Made by a program: the position numbers and the translations under genes. The notes beneath the pieces are model-generated. The model saw only the letters and a program-made list of their open reading frames with translations. It did not search any database and had not been told where the DNA came from. From positions 124,001 to 188,000 of the forward strand of contig NZ_LQIK01000033.1 in the NCBI RefSeq assembly GCF_001499855.1: 64,000 bases of DNA, written 5' to 3'. Origin of the DNA: Mycobacterium sp. GA-0227b (GTDB lineage: Bacteria > Actinomycetota > Actinomycetes > Mycobacteriales > Mycobacteriaceae). Positions 8,698-16,635 of the stretch are shown in pieces. Each line of letters begins with the position of its first letter. Positions within the stretch are counted from its first letter, which is position 1.

Positions 8698-8716
8698 TCG
8701 GTAGTGCTCTCCATCG

Positions 8717-9904
8717 TCAGTAACTACGGGGAAGGCCCAGGACGTGTTCACCCAGGAAGTTCAGGATCATCTCCTGGCTCACGGGGGCGATCTTCATCAG
8801 CCGGGACTCGCGGAAGTATCGCGACACGTGATATTCCTCCGAATACCCCATGCCGCCGTGCAGCTGCAGCGCACGGTCGGCGGCACCGAAACCGGCGTCG
8901 GCGCACAGGTACTTCGCGGTGTTCGCCTCGCGCCCACAGGGTTTGCCGTTGTCGTAGAGCCAGGTGGCCTTGCGCAGCACCAACTCGGCGGCGTCCAGTC
9001 GGGCCAACGAGTCGGCGAGCGGGAACTGCAGGCCCTGGTTCATACCGATCGGCCGGTTGAACACGTGCCGCTCGTTGCCGTACTTGACCGCCTTCTCGAG
9101 GGCCACCCGCCCGATGCCCAGCGCTTCGGCGGCGATCAGCATCCGTTCGGGGTTCAGCCCGTCGAGGATGTACTTGAAGCCCTTGCCTTCTTCGCCGACC
9201 CGGTCGCCCACCGGGACCATCAGGTCGTCGATGAACACCTCGTTGGAGCTGACTGCGTTGCGTCCCATCTTCTTGATCGGCCGGATGTCGACGTGGTCGC
9301 GGTCGAGATCGGTGAGGAACAACGTCATACCGTCGGTCTTCTTGCTGACCTCGTCGAACGGCGTGGTCCGGGTGAGCAGCAGGATCTTCTCCGACTCCAG
9401 CGCCTTGGAGATCCAGACCTTGCGACCGTTGACGCGGTAGTGGTCCCCCTCGCGTTTGGCGAACGTGGTGATCCGCGAAGTATCCAGTCCCGCACCGGGT
9501 TCGGTGACACCGAAGCAGACATGCAGATCGCCGTTGACGATCCGCGGCAGCGTCGCGGCCTTGAGTTCGTCGGAGCCGTGTTTGACGACCGGTTGCATCC
9601 CGAAAATCGTCAGATGGATGGCGCTGGCGCCGTTCATCGCCGCACCGGACCGGGCAACCTCCTCCAGCAGCAGCGTGGCCTCGGTAATGCCCAGCCCATG
9701 CCCCCCGTACGCCTCCGGGATGGTCATGCCCAGCCACCCGCCGGAGGCGATCGCGTCGTAGAACTCCTGCGGGAACTCGTGTGCCAGGTCCTTCTTCATC
9801 CAGTACTCGTCGTCGAACTTGCTGCACAGTTCGGCGACCGACTTGCGGATGATCTGCTGATCCTCGCTCAGCTCGAACGTCATCCCCCCAGACACGTCTG
9901 ACAC
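8717..9904 (-). CDS. Acyl-CoA dehydrogenase (FadE)
   Basis: This is a 395-residue acyl-CoA dehydrogenase and the first gene of the minus-strand operon running to 3625. It shows GVTEPGAGLDTSRI, KVWISKA and QLHGGMGYSEEYHVSRYFRES. The C-terminal EGT-type glutamate position is occupied by PVSQE. A glutamate in NPERMLIAAEA lies at the alternative base position of long-chain/isovaleryl enzymes. The GTG at 9904 has GAGGAGA six bases upstream, so it is preferred over the internal ATG at 9883. Substrate chain type cannot be deduced. Confidence 0.92.
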   Translation of the reverse strand: MSDVSGGMTFELSEDQQIIRKSVAELCSKFDDEYWMKKDLAHEFPQEFYDAIASGGWLGMTIPEAYGGHGLGITEATLLLEEVARSGAAMNGASAIHLTIFGMQPVVKHGSDELKAATLPRIVNGDLHVCFGVTEPGAGLDTSRITTFAKREGDHYRVNGRKVWISKALESEKILLLTRTTPFDEVSKKTDGMTLFLTDLDRDHVDIRPIKKMGRNAVSSNEVFIDDLMVPVGDRVGEEGKGFKYILDGLNPERMLIAAEALGIGRVALEKAVKYGNERHVFNRPIGMNQGLQFPLADSLARLDAAELVLRKATWLYDNGKPCGREANTAKYLCADAGFGAADRALQLHGGMGYSEEYHVSRYFRESRLMKIAPVSQEMILNFLGEHVLGLPRSY

Positions 9905-9937
9905 GTCTGTTCTCCTCTACTCAACGGCGCACACGTC

Positions 9938-9978
9938 AGTGCGCCGGCGCGTGAACGCCCTTCCCGCACCGGCGCACT
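9938..9978 (-). terminator. Hairpin between amidohydrolase and FadE genes
   Basis: AGTGCGCCGG (9938-9947) and CCGGCGCACT (9969-9978) are perfect 10-base inverted arms. The hairpin lies between the stop of the amidohydrolase gene (10022) and the start of the FadE operon (9904), both on the minus strand, and fits a terminator for the former. Confidence 0.55.
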
Positions 9979-10021
9979 ACGAGACGCTCCCCCAGTCGTC
10001 GGCCGGAGGATCGTCCCATGT

Positions 10022-11317
10022 TCAGTCCTTGTTGCCGGTCAGCTCCTTGGCCCTCGCTGCGAAGTCCGCGAAATTCGCGCCGGTCTTTTCCTTCTTCGAC
10101 AAGGCTTGGATCGAGACATCATGGCCTTCGGCGGCTTTGCGCAGGGCGCCGACGGTGGCCTGTTCGCGGCTGATGTGGGTGAACGGGTCCCAGTGGTACC
10201 AGCGCATCGCGTTCTCGAAGGTCATCTTGTTGATTTCGTCGTCGGGCACGTCGTTGGCCTTGAGGACCTCGTCGAGCTGCTCGGGGGCCCCGGGCCACAT
10301 CGAATCGCTGTGCGGGTAGTCGGCTTCCCAGCAGATGTTGTCCACCCCGATCTGGTGGCGCACCGCCACTCCGACCGGGTCGGCGATGAAGCAGGTCAAG
10401 AAGTGCTCGCGGAACACCTCACTGGGCAACTTGCCGCCGAAATCCTGGCCCGTCCACGTCGAGTGCATCTCATAGGTGCGATCCACCCGCTCCAGGAAGT
10501 ACGGAATCCAACCCGTCCCACCCTCAGACAACGCGATCTTCAGCGTCGGATACTCCTTGATCGGACGCGACCACAACAGATCAGCCGCGGCCTGCACGAT
10601 GTTCATCGGCTGCAACGTGATCATCACATCCATCGGCGCATCCGGGGCCGTGATCGCCAACCGCCCCGACGACCCGATGTGCACATTGAGCACCGTCTCG
10701 GTGTCGACCAACGCATCCCACATCGGCTTCCAGTGCTCGAAATCATGAAAACTCGGATAACCCATCGCCGACGGGTTCTCGGTGAACGTCAACGAATGCA
10801 CCCCACGCTCGGCATTGCGCCGAATCTCTGCCGCGCACGCCACCGGATCCCAGATCACCGGCAACGTCATCGGGATGAACCGCGCCGGATAGGCCCCACA
10901 CCACTCCTCGACATGCCAGTCGTTGTAGGCCTGCACCAACGCCAAACTGAACTCCGGATCCTCGGTGGCGAACAACCGGCCGGCAAAACCCGGAAACGAC
11001 GGAAAACACATCGAACCCAAAATGCCCCCGGCGTTCATGTCCTTGACCCGCTCATCGACCTGCCAACAACCGGGCCGGATCTCATCCAGACCTTGGGGCT
11101 CCAGGCCGTACTCCTCCTTGGGCCGCCCGGCGACCGCATTGAGCGCGACATTGGGGATCACCGTGTCGCGGAACTGCCAGGTGTCCGAACCATCGGGATT
11201 GTGCACCAACCGCGGCGCCTCATCGATGTACTTGCGCGGCAGATGATTCTTGAACATATCGGGCGGTTCGACGATGTGATCATCGACGCTGATCAAGATC
11301 ATGTCGTCCTTGTTCAT
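10022..11317 (-). CDS. Amidohydrolase family protein (PF04909 type)
   Basis: This is a 431-residue TIM-barrel metal hydrolase/decarboxylase-like protein. It starts MNKDDMILISVDDHIVEPPD, where DDH is the degenerate N-terminal metal motif usual in this actinobacterial group, and has the C-terminal ADYPHSDSMWPG motif. Relatives of this superfamily (ACMSD, gamma-resorcylate decarboxylase) remove carboxyl groups or hydrolyse ring amides. The ATG has AAAGGA seven bases upstream. It is divergent from the Rieske operon across a 259-base control region. A family member with the same YPH motif occurs at 36527-37717. Confidence 0.87.
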   Translation of the reverse strand: MNKDDMILISVDDHIVEPPDMFKNHLPRKYIDEAPRLVHNPDGSDTWQFRDTVIPNVALNAVAGRPKEEYGLEPQGLDEIRPGCWQVDERVKDMNAGGILGSMCFPSFPGFAGRLFATEDPEFSLALVQAYNDWHVEEWCGAYPARFIPMTLPVIWDPVACAAEIRRNAERGVHSLTFTENPSAMGYPSFHDFEHWKPMWDALVDTETVLNVHIGSSGRLAITAPDAPMDVMITLQPMNIVQAAADLLWSRPIKEYPTLKIALSEGGTGWIPYFLERVDRTYEMHSTWTGQDFGGKLPSEVFREHFLTCFIADPVGVAVRHQIGVDNICWEADYPHSDSMWPGAPEQLDEVLKANDVPDDEINKMTFENAMRWYHWDPFTHISREQATVGALRKAAEGHDVSIQALSKKEKTGANFADFAARAKELTGNKD

Positions 11318-11370
11318 GCCCGTTCCTTTCGTCGCATCCTCCGAGGCTATCCATCACGCTGTTCTCAATG

Positions 11371-11389
11371 TGAGGAAACTATCTTCTCA
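11371..11389. promoter_or_regulatory. Degenerate TGAG-CTCA palindrome
   Basis: This sequence reads TGAGGAAACTATCTTCTCA, an imperfect inverted repeat that resembles the window's shared TGAGAA-N5-TTCTCA element with two extra central bases. It lies in the promoter region of the amidohydrolase gene starting at 11317. The rest of the 11318-11576 gap shows no gene. Confidence 0.35.
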
Positions 11390-11530
11390 CCGTACGAGAA
11401 TCAATGTCCGAAAGCCACCCTAGGCCCCTCTGGCAGCACTGTTGGGCCCCGCGCCGCACCGTCGTGACCACCCGTTCCGGCGTCACACGTTGACCATTCC
11501 CGCGAAAGGTGGAAATCTATTGGCGAAATA

Positions 11531-11547
11531 TGAGAACCTGATTCTCA
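11531..11547. promoter_or_regulatory. Palindromic operator TGAGAA-N5-TTCTCA
   Basis: This is a perfect six-base inverted repeat (TGAGAA CCTGA TTCTCA). It lies 30 bases upstream of the likely TTG start of the carboxymuconolactone decarboxylase-like gene, where it would cover a promoter. The same element recurs at 19545, 20335, 20361, 20418, 50606 and 58380, which argues for a shared repressor. Confidence 0.7.
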
Positions 11548-11576
11548 TCGCCGAGAGGACACAGGAAGGAGTCGCC

Positions 11577-12119
11577 TTGCGCGTGTCGCCGCTGCCCGCA
11601 GAAGAGTGGGATGAAGCCGTCGACCACTCGATCTCCGGCATGCTGCCTGCGGAGCGGCGCAACCCCGAAGACGCAGGCAATCTGCTCGCCACAATGGTTC
11701 GGCACCCGAAGCTCACCCGGGCGTTCCTGCGGTTCAACAATCACCTGTTGTTCTCCTCGACGCTGCCGCCCCGGCTGCGCGAGTTGGCGGTGCTCCGCGT
11801 CGCGTATCTGACGAACTGTGAGTACGAGTGGCGGCACCACGTCGAGATGGGCCGTGACGAGGGTCTGACCGATGAGGTCATCGATGCCCTGCAGCGCGGC
11901 GAGGCCTCAGACGAGCTCGACCGGGCCGTACTGCATGCGGTGGACGAACTCCAGGACAAGGCCAACGTCTCCGACGCGACGTGGGCCGCCTTGTCCGAGC
12001 ACCTCGAGGAACGTCAGCTGATGGACCTCGTCTTCACGATCGGCTGCTATGGCGCACTGGCCATGGCGATCAACACTTTCGGCGTAGAACCCGACTCCGA
12101 AATGCACGCAGAGAGGTAG
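11577..12119 (+). CDS. Carboxymuconolactone decarboxylase/AhpD-like protein
   Basis: This is a protein of 180 residues with the all-helical CMD fold. Typical segments are RELAVLRVAYLTNCEYEWRHH and EVIDALQRGE. I chose the TTG at 11577: AAGGAG lies five bases upstream and the protein then begins LRVSPLPAEEW as its family does. The longer frame from 11442 or 11520 would read through the palindromic operator at 11531-11547. CMD-like proteins in catabolic operons act as peroxidase-like or decarboxylase/isomerase partners, but no specific reaction can be assigned. It is the first gene of the Rieske operon. Confidence 0.85.
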   Translation: MRVSPLPAEEWDEAVDHSISGMLPAERRNPEDAGNLLATMVRHPKLTRAFLRFNNHLLFSSTLPPRLRELAVLRVAYLTNCEYEWRHHVEMGRDEGLTDEVIDALQRGEASDELDRAVLHAVDELQDKANVSDATWAALSEHLEERQLMDLVFTIGCYGALAMAINTFGVEPDSEMHAER

Positions 12120-12124
12120 ATATC

Positions 12125-13468
12125 GTGGCGTTTTTCCCCAAACCAGCCGAGGGAAGCTGGACCGAACACTGGCCGGAGCTCGGTACCTCGCCAGTCGATT
12201 ACACCGACTCGATCGACCCCGAGCAGTGGAAGCTCGAGCAGCAAGCCATCTTCCGCAAGTGCTGGCTGAATGTCGGTCGGGTGGAACGTCTTCCCAAAAA
12301 GGGCAGCTACTTCACTCGCGAGATGCCATCGGCGGGCCCGGGCACGTCGGTGATCATCGTCAAGGACGGTGACAACGAGGTGCGCGCGTTCTACAACATG
12401 TGCCGCCACCGCGGAAACAAGTTGGTGTGGAACGACTATCCCGGCGAAGAGGTTTCCGGTACCTGCCGGCAGTTCACCTGCAAGTACCACGCCTGGCGCT
12501 ACAACCTCAAGGGTGACCTGACGTTCATCCAGCAGGAAGGCGAGTTCTTCGACGTCGACAAGGCCGACTACGGGTTGGTGCCGGTGCGCTGCGAGGTGTG
12601 GGAAGGCTTCATCTTCATCAACTTCGACAACAACGCCGAACCGCTCACGGACTACCTCGGCGAGTTCGCCAAGGACCTGGAGGGCTATCCCTTCCACGAG
12701 ATGACGGAGACGTATTCCTACCGGGCCGAGGTCAATTCGAACTGGAAGCTGTTCATCGACGCGTTCGTCGAGTTCTACCACGCACCGGTCCTGCACATGA
12801 AGCAAGCGGTCAAGGAGGAAGCCGAAAAGCTGGCCAGCTACGGCTTCGAGGCCCTGCACTACGACATCAAGGGCAGGCACTCGATGATCTCGTCGTGGGG
12901 CGGGATGAGCCCGCCGAAAGACCTGAACATGGTCAAGCCCATCGAACGCGTGCTGCACAGCGGGTTGTTCGGACCGTGGGACCGCCCCAACATCAAAGGC
13001 ATTCTGCCCGACGAGCTGCCACCGGCAGTCAATCCGGCGCGCCATCCGTCCTGGGGCCAGGACTCTTTCGAGTTCTTCCCGAACTTCACGCTGCTGCTCT
13101 GGGCGCCGGGCTGGTACCTCACCTACCACTACTGGCCCACGGACGTGGACAAGCACATCTTCGAGTGCACGCTCTACTTCGTTCCCGCCACCAACACCCG
13201 CGAGCGGCTTGCGCACGAACTCGCGGCGGTGACGTTCAAGGAGTACGCGTTCCAGGACGCCAACACGCTGGAAGCCACCCAGACGATGATCAACACCGGG
13301 GTGGTCAAGGAATTCCCGCTGTGTGACCAGGAAATCCTGCTGCGCCATCTGCACAAGACGGCGTGGGACTACGTGAACGCCTACAAGAAGGAAAAGGGCC
13401 TCGAGAGCGGTGAGGGTAACGGTCAAGCCACCTCGCCGGCCAGCCAGAAGGATTCGATCAATGCCTAA
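12125..13468 (+). CDS. Rieske non-heme iron oxygenase, large (alpha) subunit
   Basis: This is a 447-residue ring-hydroxylating oxygenase. The [2Fe-2S] ligands are in NMCRHRG and TCKYHAWRY (CxH...CxxH), with 23 residues between the pairs instead of the more usual 15-17. The mononuclear iron ligands are in AFVEFYHAPVLH, with a glutamate at the acidic position. It would hydroxylate or demethylate an aromatic or polycyclic substrate using electrons from a ferredoxin/reductase. No reductase or beta subunit is encoded nearby. The GTG at 12125 follows AGAGAGG at good spacing, and the CMD-like gene ends six bases upstream. Confidence 0.92.
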   Translation: MAFFPKPAEGSWTEHWPELGTSPVDYTDSIDPEQWKLEQQAIFRKCWLNVGRVERLPKKGSYFTREMPSAGPGTSVIIVKDGDNEVRAFYNMCRHRGNKLVWNDYPGEEVSGTCRQFTCKYHAWRYNLKGDLTFIQQEGEFFDVDKADYGLVPVRCEVWEGFIFINFDNNAEPLTDYLGEFAKDLEGYPFHEMTETYSYRAEVNSNWKLFIDAFVEFYHAPVLHMKQAVKEEAEKLASYGFEALHYDIKGRHSMISSWGGMSPPKDLNMVKPIERVLHSGLFGPWDRPNIKGILPDELPPAVNPARHPSWGQDSFEFFPNFTLLLWAPGWYLTYHYWPTDVDKHIFECTLYFVPATNTRERLAHELAAVTFKEYAFQDANTLEATQTMINTGVVKEFPLCDQEILLRHLHKTAWDYVNAYKKEKGLESGEGNGQATSPASQKDSINA

Positions 13469-13790
13469 GTTGCCCGAAGAATTCGCCGACCTCGAGCGGT
13501 TCACGGACTGGTGCCTGCCCACCGAGGAGGAGCGCTATCAGAAGCGGCTGTCCTCGACGATGGCCGAGATGCAGGACTTCTACGACACCGCGTTCCCGCG
13601 GCTCGAGGCGGTCATGGAATACTGCGACGCCAGGTTCCCCCTGGACGGAATGCCCGAGGATGCAAAGGCTCTCATCCACATGATGCAGTCATTGGTCAAC
13701 GTGTCGTTCCCGATCGAAGTGTGGAAGCAGCCACGGGTGCTCGACAGTGGCGCCACATACATCACATGCATCAAGGAGCCGGTGGTCTGA
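13461..13790 (+). CDS. Small conserved-looking hypothetical protein in Rieske operon
   Basis: This is a 109-residue acidic protein I do not recognise. It starts at the ATG overlapping the last codons of the Rieske gene, giving MPKLPEEFADLERFTDWCLP. It is predicted to be largely helical, with two tryptophans and three cysteines (DWCLP, EYCDARFP, TYITCIKEP), but no CxxC or zinc-finger pattern. No signal peptide or membrane segment is seen. The tight coupling suggests a partner of the Rieske oxygenase, such as a small subunit or assembly factor, but it does not look like the usual beta subunit (SnoaL-like, ~170 residues). Confidence 0.75.
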   Translation: MPKLPEEFADLERFTDWCLPTEEERYQKRLSSTMAEMQDFYDTAFPRLEAVMEYCDARFPLDGMPEDAKALIHMMQSLVNVSFPIEVWKQPRVLDSGATYITCIKEPVV

Positions 13791-13792
13791 CA

Positions 13793-15049
13793 TTGTCTGC
13801 TCTTCGCGCGAGCGGCCCATCGCCGGGCGTATTGACCCTCAAGGCAGCGGGTCTGCTCGACGTCGACGCCGGCGAGATCGTCCGGCCCGGCGTCGTGCGG
13901 GTCGAGGACGACCGGATCGTCGCCATCGGTGGCGCAGCGGAGGGCGACGTCATCGACCTGGGTGACTCGATCCTTCTGCCCGGCCTGATGGACATGGAGG
14001 TCAACCTGCTGATGGGCGGCCGGGGCGAGAACCCCGGCCTCTCCCAGGTGCAGGACGATCCCGCGACCCGCGTGCTGCGCGCCGTGGGCAACGCCCGACG
14101 CACGTTGCGGGCGGGCTTCACGACGGTGCGCAACCTCGGATTGTTCGTCAAGACAGGCGGTTACCTACTCGACGTCGCGTTGGGCAAGGCGATCGATGCC
14201 GGCTGGATCGAGGGTCCGCGCGTCGTTCCGGCGGGGCATGCGATCACCCCGACGGGCGGCCATCTCGACCCGACGATGTTCGCCGCCTTCATGCCCGGGG
14301 CGCTGGAGCTGACGATCGAGGAAGGCATCGCCAACGGTGTCGACGAGATCCGCAAGGCAGTGCGGTACCAGATCAAGCACGGCGCCGAGCTGATCAAGGT
14401 CTGTGTCTCCGGCGGTGTGATGTCGCTGACCGGAGAGGCGGGCGCACAACATTATTCGGATGAGGAACTGCGGGCCATCGTGGACGAGGCGCACCGGCGT
14501 GGCCTGCGGGTCGCCGCTCACACGCATGGCGCCGAGGCCGTCAAGCACGCGGTCGCCTGCGGCATCGACTGCATAGAACACGGGTTCCTGATGGACGATG
14601 AGGCCATCCAGATGCTGGTCGACAACGACCGGTGGCTTGTGACGACGCGTCGGCTGGCCGAGGCGATGGACGTGTCCAAGGCGCCGAAGGCGTTGCAGGA
14701 CAAGGCTGCCGAGATGTTCCCCAAGGCGCGCACGTCGATCAAGGCGGCCTACGAGGCGGGTGTCAAGATCGCCGTCGGCACCGATGCCCCCGCGATTCCG
14801 CACGGCAAGAATGCCGATGAACTGGTGACCCTTGTCGACTGGGGTATGCCCCCCGCTGCGGTGCTGCGCGCGGCGACCGTCGTCGCCGCCGACCTGATCA
14901 GCAAGCCGGACCTGGGCCGCATCGCGGAAGGCTTTCTCGCCGACATCATCGCGGTACCCGGCGATCCTCTGACGGACATCAGCGTTACACGCGATGTCAA
15001 CTTTGTAATGAAGGGCGGTAAGGTCTTCAAGAATGACTGTGCCAACTGA
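13793..15049 (+). CDS. Amidohydrolase-like protein with altered metal motif
   Basis: This is a ~418-residue protein of the imidazolonepropionase/prolidase-like amidohydrolase branch. The fold is clear: a small beta domain, PGLMDMEVNLLMGG, the lysine region ELIKVCVSGGVMS, histidines in AAHTHGAEA and IEHGFL, and the aspartate in VGTDAPAIPHG. The N-terminal HxH metal pair that normally follows PGLxD is replaced by E and N (DMEVN). The start is uncertain, either TTG at 13793 or TTG at 13832. Loss of HxH suggests a single-metal or non-hydrolytic role. It lies between the Rieske partner and the SnoaL-like gene. Confidence 0.82.
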   Translation: MSALRASGPSPGVLTLKAAGLLDVDAGEIVRPGVVRVEDDRIVAIGGAAEGDVIDLGDSILLPGLMDMEVNLLMGGRGENPGLSQVQDDPATRVLRAVGNARRTLRAGFTTVRNLGLFVKTGGYLLDVALGKAIDAGWIEGPRVVPAGHAITPTGGHLDPTMFAAFMPGALELTIEEGIANGVDEIRKAVRYQIKHGAELIKVCVSGGVMSLTGEAGAQHYSDEELRAIVDEAHRRGLRVAAHTHGAEAVKHAVACGIDCIEHGFLMDDEAIQMLVDNDRWLVTTRRLAEAMDVSKAPKALQDKAAEMFPKARTSIKAAYEAGVKIAVGTDAPAIPHGKNADELVTLVDWGMPPAAVLRAATVVAADLISKPDLGRIAEGFLADIIAVPGDPLTDISVTRDVNFVMKGGKVFKNDCAN

Positions 15050-15497
15050 CAAAACCAGGACCGACGACCTCGTCGAGATCCAGCAACTGCTGGCGAAGTA
15101 CGCCGTCACCATCACCCAGGGCGACATCGAGGGGCTGGTCTCGGTGTTCACCCCGGACGGCACGTACAGCGCGTTCGGCTCGACCTACACGCTGAACCGC
15201 TTCCCCGAGTTGGTCGACGCCGCCCCCAAGGGACTGTTCATGACCGGGACGTCGTTGGTGCACCTGGATCAGAAGGACCCCGACAAGGCGACAGGCACCC
15301 AACCGTTGTGCTTCATCGAGCACTCCAAACACGACATGCGCATCGGCTACTACAACGACACCTACGTCCGCACCGACGACGGCTGGCGGCTGAAAACCCG
15401 TGCCATGACGTTCATTCGGCGCAGCGGGGAACACGACTCCGGCCGCCCCCACGCGATCGGACGGCCCGACCCCGATGCGGCTCCGGAGGCGCGATGA
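15033..15497 (+). CDS. SnoaL-like/NTF2-fold protein
   Basis: This is a 154-residue cone-shaped alpha+beta protein of the SnoaL-like (NTF2) superfamily. The N-terminal helices read DLVEIQQLLAKYAVTITQGD, followed by the strand VFTPDGTYSAF and a C-terminal sheet GWRLKTRAMTFIRRS. The superfamily includes steroid isomerases, dehydratases and the beta subunits of Rieske oxygenases. Here it could be a dehydratase/isomerase or a stand-in beta subunit for the Rieske protein three genes upstream. It overlaps the amidohydrolase-like gene by 17 bases and its stop overlaps the FadE start (ATGA). Confidence 0.85.
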   Translation: MTVPTDKTRTDDLVEIQQLLAKYAVTITQGDIEGLVSVFTPDGTYSAFGSTYTLNRFPELVDAAPKGLFMTGTSLVHLDQKDPDKATGTQPLCFIEHSKHDMRIGYYNDTYVRTDDGWRLKTRAMTFIRRSGEHDSGRPHAIGRPDPDAAPEAR

Positions 15498-16633
15498 CGG
15501 ACGACCTCCTCGATCCCACCGCGTTCCGCACGGCGCTGCGCAAATGGCTCGACGACAAGCTCGATTCCGGCGAACTGACCCCGCTCACCGACAACCATTC
15601 CCTCGACGCGCATCAAGCCCAGCACTTGCGCGTGCTCAAGGCCCTGTACGACGCCGACTGGATGCGCTACGGGTGGCCGGAGTCGGCCGGTGGCCTGGGC
15701 GGACCGGATATCCTGCGCGCCATCGTCGGCGAGGAGATCGTCGGGCGCGGGCTCGACCATCCCGGGCCGTACTCGATGCTCGACGTTCTGACCCCCACGA
15801 TGATCGACTATGCCCGGCCCGAGTTGGCCGCCGAGATGGTGCCGCGGCTGCTGTCGGGTCAGGAGTCCTGGTGCCAGGGCTTCTCCGAACCCGGTGCGGG
15901 CAGTGATCTGGCCTCGCTGACGACTCGTGCTGTGCAGCAGGGTGACACCTGGATCGTCAACGGGCAGAAGGTGTGGACGAGCTTCGCGCAGTACGCGACG
16001 CGCTGCATCCTGCTCACCCGTACCGGCGATGCGGGCACCCCGAACCACGAGGCCATCACGGCGTTCTTCATCGACCTGGACTCACCGGGGGTTTCGGTGC
16101 GTCCGCTGCAGACCATGCACGACATCGACGAGTTCTGCGAGGTCTATTTCGATGACGTCGTCGTGCCTGCAGACCGCATGCTCGGCTGGCCCGGCGACGG
16201 CTGGAAGCTGGCCATGGATCTGCTGCCCTATGAGCGTTCGACCTGTTTCTGGCAGCGCATCGCCTATCTGTACTCGCGGTTCGACGCGCTCATCGACGAA
16301 GTCAAAGGGCTTGGCACGGCATCGGACTCGGATCTAGGCGAGGCATATCTAGCGCTGCACACGCTGCGTTGCCGGTCGCGTGCGACGCAGTACCGGCTGG
16401 CGGGCGGTGAGAAGCTGGGCGCCGACACCTCGATCGACAAGGTGCTGTTGGCAACCGCCGAGCAACGGCTCTACGACACCGCGCGCGATCTGTTGCCGGG
16501 CAGGATCGAACTCGACGACGACGCATGGCGGACGGAGTTTTTGTATTCGCGGGCCGCGAGCATCTACGGCGGAACCGCCGAAGTGCAGCGCAACATCATC
16601 GCCCGTCGCCTGCTCGATCTCGGTAAGGAGTGA
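15494..16633 (+). CDS. Acyl-CoA dehydrogenase, large (catalytic) subunit
   Basis: This is a protein of 379 residues starting at the ATG that overlaps the SnoaL-like stop. It shows SEPGAGSDLASLTTRA, KVWTSFAQYA and the C-terminal SIYGGTAEVQRNI. A candidate catalytic glutamate is in LPYERSTCFW. The next gene is a shorter dehydrogenase-like protein. This layout matches the actinobacterial alpha2beta2 FadE enzymes (ChsE1/ChsE2 type) that oxidise steroid side-chain or other bulky acyl-CoAs. The substrate here is unknown. Confidence 0.92.
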   Translation: MTDDLLDPTAFRTALRKWLDDKLDSGELTPLTDNHSLDAHQAQHLRVLKALYDADWMRYGWPESAGGLGGPDILRAIVGEEIVGRGLDHPGPYSMLDVLTPTMIDYARPELAAEMVPRLLSGQESWCQGFSEPGAGSDLASLTTRAVQQGDTWIVNGQKVWTSFAQYATRCILLTRTGDAGTPNHEAITAFFIDLDSPGVSVRPLQTMHDIDEFCEVYFDDVVVPADRMLGWPGDGWKLAMDLLPYERSTCFWQRIAYLYSRFDALIDEVKGLGTASDSDLGEAYLALHTLRCRSRATQYRLAGGEKLGADTSIDKVLLATAEQRLYDTARDLLPGRIELDDDAWRTEFLYSRAASIYGGTAEVQRNIIARRLLDLGKE

Positions 16634-16635
16634 CC

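Noticed and set aside
13797..13820. CTCTTCGCGCGAGCGG as a fourth hairpin repeat copy
   Set aside because: There is no second arm and it lies inside or at the start of a gene, so similarity to the GCGAGCG stem is probably chance.
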